A DNA stretch of 64,000 nt, taken from the NCBI RefSeq assembly GCF_003584565.2, contig NZ_CP031010.1, positions 2,976,001 to 3,040,000 of the forward strand. The letters are read 5' to 3'. Below, in pieces: positions 60,045 to 64,000 of the stretch (position 1 is its first letter; the number at the start of each line of letters is the position of its first letter). Source of the stretch: Alteromonas sp. RKMC-009 (GTDB lineage Bacteria > Pseudomonadota > Gammaproteobacteria > Enterobacterales > Alteromonadaceae). Below the pieces are notes generated by a model, which was not told where the DNA came from, made no database searches, and worked only from the letters and a program-made list of their open reading frames with translations. A program made the position numbers and the translations under genes.

Positions 60045-60722
60045 TTGAAATTAAGTGCGTCCATTATTGCAATCTTGTCAGGTTGTTTACTGTCTTTTGC
60101 TGCGCTGGCAAAAAGTGTGTCTGTTAATGTTTTTGCTTTACCTTCGGCAGACATAGAGCAGACGGTTGCCTCGGTAAGCGATAAACTGAAGCAGAACGGT
60201 ATGGAGAGCTTTTACGAACAGGGATTTCCTGTCCATATTACGTTGTACCTCACCACTTACGACGAAGCCGCTATTCCCGGTTTACTGGCGAAAGTGGAAA
60301 TGCTCACAACCACACAACCGGCAGTGCCCCTGAAAGCTGAGGGATTTACGGTAACCGCAGGGAACTGGGTATTTGTCGATGCGGTAAAAGAAACAGAACT
60401 ACAACAACTGGCAGATAAACTGACAAATGCCCTGTCTCCGTTAAGAGATCTTTCAGCGCCACTGCCTGCGTGGGTTAATGCCTATCCGCAAAAGAAAGCG
60501 GTGTTCGAACAATATGGCAGCCCTAATGTATTTGCACAATTTGAGCCGCATATGACATTGCTGGCCGCAGAAGCATCACCCGCCCTGCCAGCAATGAAAA
60601 AGCACTTTGCAGCCTCTCCCCCCTCTGCTACCGGTTATGTAAAAGCTGTGGGCGTGGGACTGGCGGATGCAAAAGGCCAGATAACCAAAGTTCTCGGACA
60701 TTTCCCGCTCAAGCAGCCGTAA
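60045..60722 (+). CDS. Exported 2H phosphoesterase (2'-5' RNA ligase-like)
   Basis: A 225-residue protein of the 2H superfamily with the two HxT/S motifs (VHITLY about residue 63; PHMTLL about 169). Its N-terminus is a signal peptide (IIAILSGCLLSFAALA), so it works outside the cytoplasm, unlike most family members, which act on RNA termini or cyclic phosphates inside. The first start codon in frame is a TTG (60045), preceded by AGATAAG. The substrate is unknown; a periplasmic cyclic-nucleotide or phosphate ester is possible. Confidence 0.75.
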   Translation: MKLSASIIAILSGCLLSFAALAKSVSVNVFALPSADIEQTVASVSDKLKQNGMESFYEQGFPVHITLYLTTYDEAAIPGLLAKVEMLTTTQPAVPLKAEGFTVTAGNWVFVDAVKETELQQLADKLTNALSPLRDLSAPLPAWVNAYPQKKAVFEQYGSPNVFAQFEPHMTLLAAEASPALPAMKKHFAASPPSATGYVKAVGVGLADAKGQITKVLGHFPLKQP

Positions 60723-60767
60723 ACAACGTCTGTTTCTTCCCTTCTAACTAATTCGGGCCGGATATTT

Positions 60768-60800
60768 CCTTACGGCCCCGATTTTCTGCGCTTTAATATC
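60768..60800 (+). terminator. Possible terminator after the 2H gene
   Basis: CGGGCCG pairing with CGGCCCCG (one bulge) and then ATTTTC. Weak T tract. Confidence 0.35.
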
Positions 60801-60972
60801 TTCAGCAAATTCAACCACTCACATAACTGAACATTTTTTAAGCAAAAAATATTTGACCCTGCACCAAACATGATCAACACTCATTGTAAAATTAATGTTA
60901 ATTATATTAACCATAAACAAACATCAATATGATCAACGCTGCACGCAGCGCCGGTAACAATAAGGTGAAAAT

Positions 60973-61572
60973 ATGATATTGAATCACTTGCTCGGCATAT
61001 ACACTCATCCCCGTGAAGAATGGCAGGACATAGACAGACGACATGAAAGTTGCGTGTATGCCCTTAGTCATATCGGGGTTATTGCGTTGATACCTTCACT
61101 GGTCACCTATTATTCCGGTGCACACCTGGGCTGGAGTATCGGTGCCGGAGATTTAATAAAGCTTACCGAGCAAAGCGCAGCGATGCTGGCTGTAGGTATG
61201 TATTTTGGCCTGATAGCCGGTGTGCTTATTCTTACCTACATGATTCATGAGCTTGCTAATGCGTTTGACGCCAAGCCTAATTATACCGAATCTTTAGATC
61301 TTGCCGCGTATACGGCGACACCATTATTTATGACCGGGTTTGCTGGTCTTTATCCGGAACTCTGGTTTGTGATGACAGTAGGTCTGGTCGGACTCGCCTA
61401 CTCTGTATACCTGCTTTATTCAGGTACGCCAATCATGATGCATATACCGGATGGTAAAGGGTTCATTTATGCCAGTTCTGTAGTGACGTGCGGACTGGTA
61501 CTTCTGGCCATTTTAATGGCCAGCACCGTGATCATGTGGAGTATGGGCTTCGGTCCGGTATACGTGCACTGA
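60973..61572 (+). CDS. Yip1-domain membrane protein
   Basis: A 199-residue protein with five hydrophobic helices, the N-terminal THPREEW motif of Yip1-family proteins (NHLLGIYTHPREEWQDI) and further helices separated by short loops. Bacterial members are inner-membrane proteins of unknown role. About 250 bp of AT-rich sequence upstream presumably carries its promoter. A bidirectional terminator separates it from purF. Confidence 0.82.
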   Translation: MILNHLLGIYTHPREEWQDIDRRHESCVYALSHIGVIALIPSLVTYYSGAHLGWSIGAGDLIKLTEQSAAMLAVGMYFGLIAGVLILTYMIHELANAFDAKPNYTESLDLAAYTATPLFMTGFAGLYPELWFVMTVGLVGLAYSVYLLYSGTPIMMHIPDGKGFIYASSVVTCGLVLLAILMASTVIMWSMGFGPVYVH

Positions 61573-61600
61573 TCATTAAATTTCATCCATATCCGAAAGC

Positions 61601-61628
61601 AAAAGACCGCTCTGAGAGCGGTCTTTTT
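61601..61628. terminator. Bidirectional terminator between Yip1 gene and purF
   Basis: A perfect 8-bp stem (GACCGCTC/GAGCGGTC) with loop TGA, an A tract before and a T tract after on the plus strand. It can terminate both convergent transcripts. Confidence 0.9.
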
Positions 61629-61650
61629 ATTTGGTGCGCGGATTCCCGGT

Positions 61651-63174
61651 TTAGTTGTCAGAATCCATATTGTGCATTTCCAGATTAGACAATTCTGCCT
61701 GCACGACAGGACCGCTCTTAGACGCTTCACCACGGGCAATATCAATGCGCTCAAGGTAATCCTGGTCAATATCAGCAGTTATGTAATTACCGTCGAATAC
61801 TGATGTTTCAAAGCGCTGAATTTCAGGATTCTCTTCCCGTACCGCTTCAACCAGATCTTCAATGTCCTGGAAGATCAGTCCGTCAGCCTGAATAAGATCT
61901 GCAATCTGGTCAATCTCACGGCCGTAGGCAATCAGTTCATTGGCAGACGGCATGTCGATACCGTAAACATTCGGAAAACGGATCTCAGGAGCAGCAGAAG
62001 CAAAGTAAACTTTCTTCGCACCGGACTCACGGGCCATTTCGATGATTTGACCGGACGTAGTGCCCCGTACAATAGAGTCATCTACCAGCAGTACGTTTTT
62101 GCCTTTAAATTCTGAAGAAATAGCGTTCAGTTTACGGCGTACAGACTGCTTACGCATGGTCTGCCCCGGCATAATAAAGGTACGGCCGATATAACGGTTT
62201 TTCACAAAGCCCTGACGATATGGTAACTCAAGGGTATTGGCGATTTGCAGCGCCACATCCATGGAAGTTTCCGGAATAGGAATGACCACATCGATATCGA
62301 GGTCGGCCCACTCGCGGGCAATTTTCTCACCCAGCTTACGTCCCATGTTAACGCGGGAAGCGTAGACAGAAATACCATCGATGAATGAATCAGGACGGGC
62401 AAAGTAAACAAATTCAAAAACACACGGGGAAGTGGCCGGTACTTCAGCACACTGCTGGGTATGCAGTTCACCTTTTTCGGTGATGTATACACATTCGCCC
62501 GGCGCTACGTCACGAATGAAGGTAAAACCTACCGCATCCAGAGCCACGCTTTCAGAAGCAACCATGTATTCTTCGCCCATTTCTGTAATGCGCTTGCCCA
62601 GCGCCAGAGGACGGATACCGTTAGGGTCACGGAAAGCTACCAGGCCCTGTCCGATAATCGCAGCAACCACGGCATAGGCACCGCGGATCTTCTTATGGAC
62701 GGTTGTGACCACTTTGAAAATATCTTTTGCAGTTACGGTCAAGTCGGCAACCTGCTGCAGTTCATGAGCCAGAATGTTTAATAACAGTTCAGAATCTGAA
62801 GAGGTATTAATGTGACGGCGGGCAATACGGAACACTTCGTCCTGCAGTTCGTGTGCATTGGTAAGGTTACCGTTATGCGCAAACGCGATACCGAAAGGTG
62901 AGTTCACGTAGAAAGGCTGTGCCTCAGCAGAGCTTGATGTGCCTGCGGTGGGATAACGGCAGTGACCGATACCCATATTTCCTGACAGACGCTTCATATG
63001 GCGTGTGTGGAAAACATCCCGCACCAGGCCATTTGCTTTTCTCAGATTAAATCGATTCTGTTCGATCGTAATGATACCAGCAGCGTCCTGTCCGCGATGC
63101 TGTAACACTGTCAGTCCATCATAGAGTGACTGAGCAACAGGTGTTTTACCAACAATTCCGACAATACCACACAT
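61651..63174 (-). CDS. purF: Amidophosphoribosyltransferase
   Basis: Catalyses the first committed step of purine synthesis, PRPP plus glutamine to phosphoribosylamine. The 507-residue protein starts MCGIVGIVG, giving the N-terminal Cys nucleophile of the class II glutaminase after Met removal. The PRPP-binding motif is [14 protein letters not shown] (about 362-375). The order purF-cvpA-dedD on the minus strand matches E. coli (dedD-cvpA-purF). Confidence 0.97.
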   Translation of the reverse strand: MCGIVGIVGKTPVAQSLYDGLTVLQHRGQDAAGIITIEQNRFNLRKANGLVRDVFHTRHMKRLSGNMGIGHCRYPTAGTSSSAEAQPFYVNSPFGIAFAHNGNLTNAHELQDEVFRIARRHINTSSDSELLLNILAHELQQVADLTVTAKDIFKVVTTVHKKIRGAYAVVAAIIGQGLVAFRDPNGIRPLALGKRITEMGEEYMVASESVALDAVGFTFIRDVAPGECVYITEKGELHTQQCAEVPATSPCVFEFVYFARPDSFIDGISVYASRVNMGRKLGEKIAREWADLDIDVVIPIPETSMDVALQIANTLELPYRQGFVKNRYIGRTFIMPGQTMRKQSVRRKLNAISSEFKGKNVLLVDDSIVRGTTSGQIIEMARESGAKKVYFASAAPEIRFPNVYGIDMPSANELIAYGREIDQIADLIQADGLIFQDIEDLVEAVREENPEIQRFETSVFDGNYITADIDQDYLERIDIARGEASKSGPVVQAELSNLEMHNMDSDN

Positions 63175-63188
63175 TTGCTTTACCTATA

Positions 63189-63677
63189 TCAAGCGGGTTT
63201 TAGAAAACTGGAGCTGCCTTTCACGAAGGTGAAAAACCACTCTATGATGACACCAAATTCCGGTATCAGCAGAGACTGGCTCCACCAAACGGCTTTTGCT
63301 GCATCGGTAAACGTATCCATAAAGAACAATAGTGCGCTTACAATCAGTACGCCACGTAAAGCGCCGAAAATTGCGCCTAACGCCCGGTCTGTGCCGGATA
63401 ATCCTGAAGCTTGTACTAACTGGCCGACAACGTGGTTAAATAAACCACCCAGTACCAGCGTAACAATAAAGAGAACAACGATTGCAGCACCATTGCGCAG
63501 CACCTCGTCGTCTATTTGCGTGAAATAGACAGCAAGATCGGCATGAAATTCACTGGCAATAAAAAGTGCACCGAACCAGACAACCAGGGAAATGGCTTCT
63601 TTCACAAAGCCACGCATCAGACTTATCAGCGTTGAAACCGCGATAATACCGAGAATGGAAAAATCAACCCAATTCAT
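63189..63677 (-). CDS. cvpA: CvpA family membrane protein
   Basis: A 162-residue inner-membrane protein with four hydrophobic segments, starting MNWVDFSILGIIAVSTLISLMRGFVKEAISLVVWFGALF, the typical CvpA N-terminus. Known for effects on colicin V secretion and envelope/bile stress; molecular role is not settled. It lies 14 bp upstream of purF, in the same transcript. Confidence 0.94.
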   Translation of the reverse strand: MNWVDFSILGIIAVSTLISLMRGFVKEAISLVVWFGALFIASEFHADLAVYFTQIDDEVLRNGAAIVVLFIVTLVLGGLFNHVVGQLVQASGLSGTDRALGAIFGALRGVLIVSALLFFMDTFTDAAKAVWWSQSLLIPEFGVIIEWFFTFVKGSSSFLKPA

Positions 63678-63842
63678 GAAGCGTTATACTATCCGTCTGT
63701 CGTTAAGCACGCAGTGTGACTGCCCCGCTGCGAGATGGCGCGCATTCTAACAGAAGCCCCGGAGATTACCAATGTGTAATCTTAACGCGGACCGGGTAAC
63801 TTCCCGCCTGAGTAAGAAAAACTTGCCACCTGCCGCCGGAAG

Positions 63843-64000
63843 CTATTCTGCGTTGAATGTAGCCACCTTCCCTTTCAGTCCGGTGATCTCCTGCAAATGC
63901 GGCACTGCTTTTTGTAATTTTGCTTTGTCGGTATCTGGTCCGACGAACACTTTCGTCAGCGGACCGGAACGGGTTTCCACAGGACGGCTGAAGGCACGGT
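63843..64000 (-). CDS. dedD: SPOR-domain protein DedD, C-terminal part
   Basis: The minus frame running off the window edge ends RAFSRPVETRSG-PLTKVFVGP-DTDKAKLQKAV-PHLQEITGLKGKVATFNAE and a TAG (63845-63843). It is the C-terminal half of a SPOR (peptidoglycan-binding) domain, here with KVFVGPxxDxxKA. Position after cvpA-purF identifies DedD, a cell-division protein. The N-terminal part lies outside the window. Confidence 0.85.
   Translation of the reverse strand, partial: RAFSRPVETRSGPLTKVFVGPDTDKAKLQKAVPHLQEITGLKGKVATFNAE

Overview
The window comes from a marine-type gammaproteobacterium, most likely an Alteromonadaceae member (Alteromonas or a close relative). This rests on conserved Enterobacteria-like gene blocks (ybeY-ybeX-lnt, carA-carB-greA, yafS/gloB/mltD, cysS/ppiB-lpxH, yqiJ-yqiK, purF-cvpA-dedD) combined with Alteromonas-style extras: a PQQ alcohol dehydrogenase with a MoxY-type sensor kinase, tandem PhoX/PhoA-like alkaline phosphatases and a multidomain PAS-GGDEF-EAL protein. 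No genome search was possible, so the genus is inference.

Layout. 0-21.8 kb is mostly housekeeping: rRNA maturation and lipoprotein acylation (ybeY, ybeX, lnt), an exported amidohydrolase, a small heat-shock protein, a TPR protein, a lipoprotein hydrolase, greA, carAB with a probable leader attenuator, dapB, a b-type cytochrome, prpE, a c-di-GMP phosphodiesterase, cytochrome c', LysE, GNAT, HhH and DinB proteins. 21.8-25.9 kb is an AT-rich accessory block ending at tRNA-Pro(GGG). It holds two membrane proteins of unknown role, a DUF2235 (Tle1-like) lipoprotein, a long gene-poor stretch and a gene remnant with an internal stop. 26.1-40.1 kb returns to core genes: a DASS transporter, dcd, mrp, metG, a CpdP-like lipoprotein, yafS, gloB, mltD, a voltage-sensor-like membrane protein, cysS, ppiB and lpxH.

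40.1-46.6 kb is a rearranged accessory block. It carries an intracellular subtilase next to a small propeptide-like protein. It also has a novel joint that fuses a copy of the alkaline-phosphatase promoter region to a decayed lpxH 3' end, the expected footprint of a tandem duplication. An intact IS30-family element sits inside a gene for an exported protein. Removing the element plus one copy of a 2-bp target duplication restores one continuous 459-codon frame.

46.4-50.2 kb is a phosphate-starvation unit: a Pho-box-like array followed by two alkaline phosphatases. 51.0-53.5 kb is the yqiJ-yqiK flotillin pair. 53.6-58.4 kb is an alcohol-oxidation locus: sensor kinase, response regulator, two pairs of CGGGA..TCCCG palindromes, a terminator that may close a small RNA, a Ca-type PQQ alcohol dehydrogenase and an exported pentapeptide-repeat protein. 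58.5-64 kb holds miaE, a histidine phosphatase, an exported 2H phosphoesterase, a Yip1-domain protein and purF-cvpA-dedD (the last cut by the window edge).

The most distinctive items are the IS30-split gene, the tandem-duplication scar, the paired palindromes and candidate sRNA around the alcohol dehydrogenase, the subtilase/propeptide pair and the carA leader hairpin.
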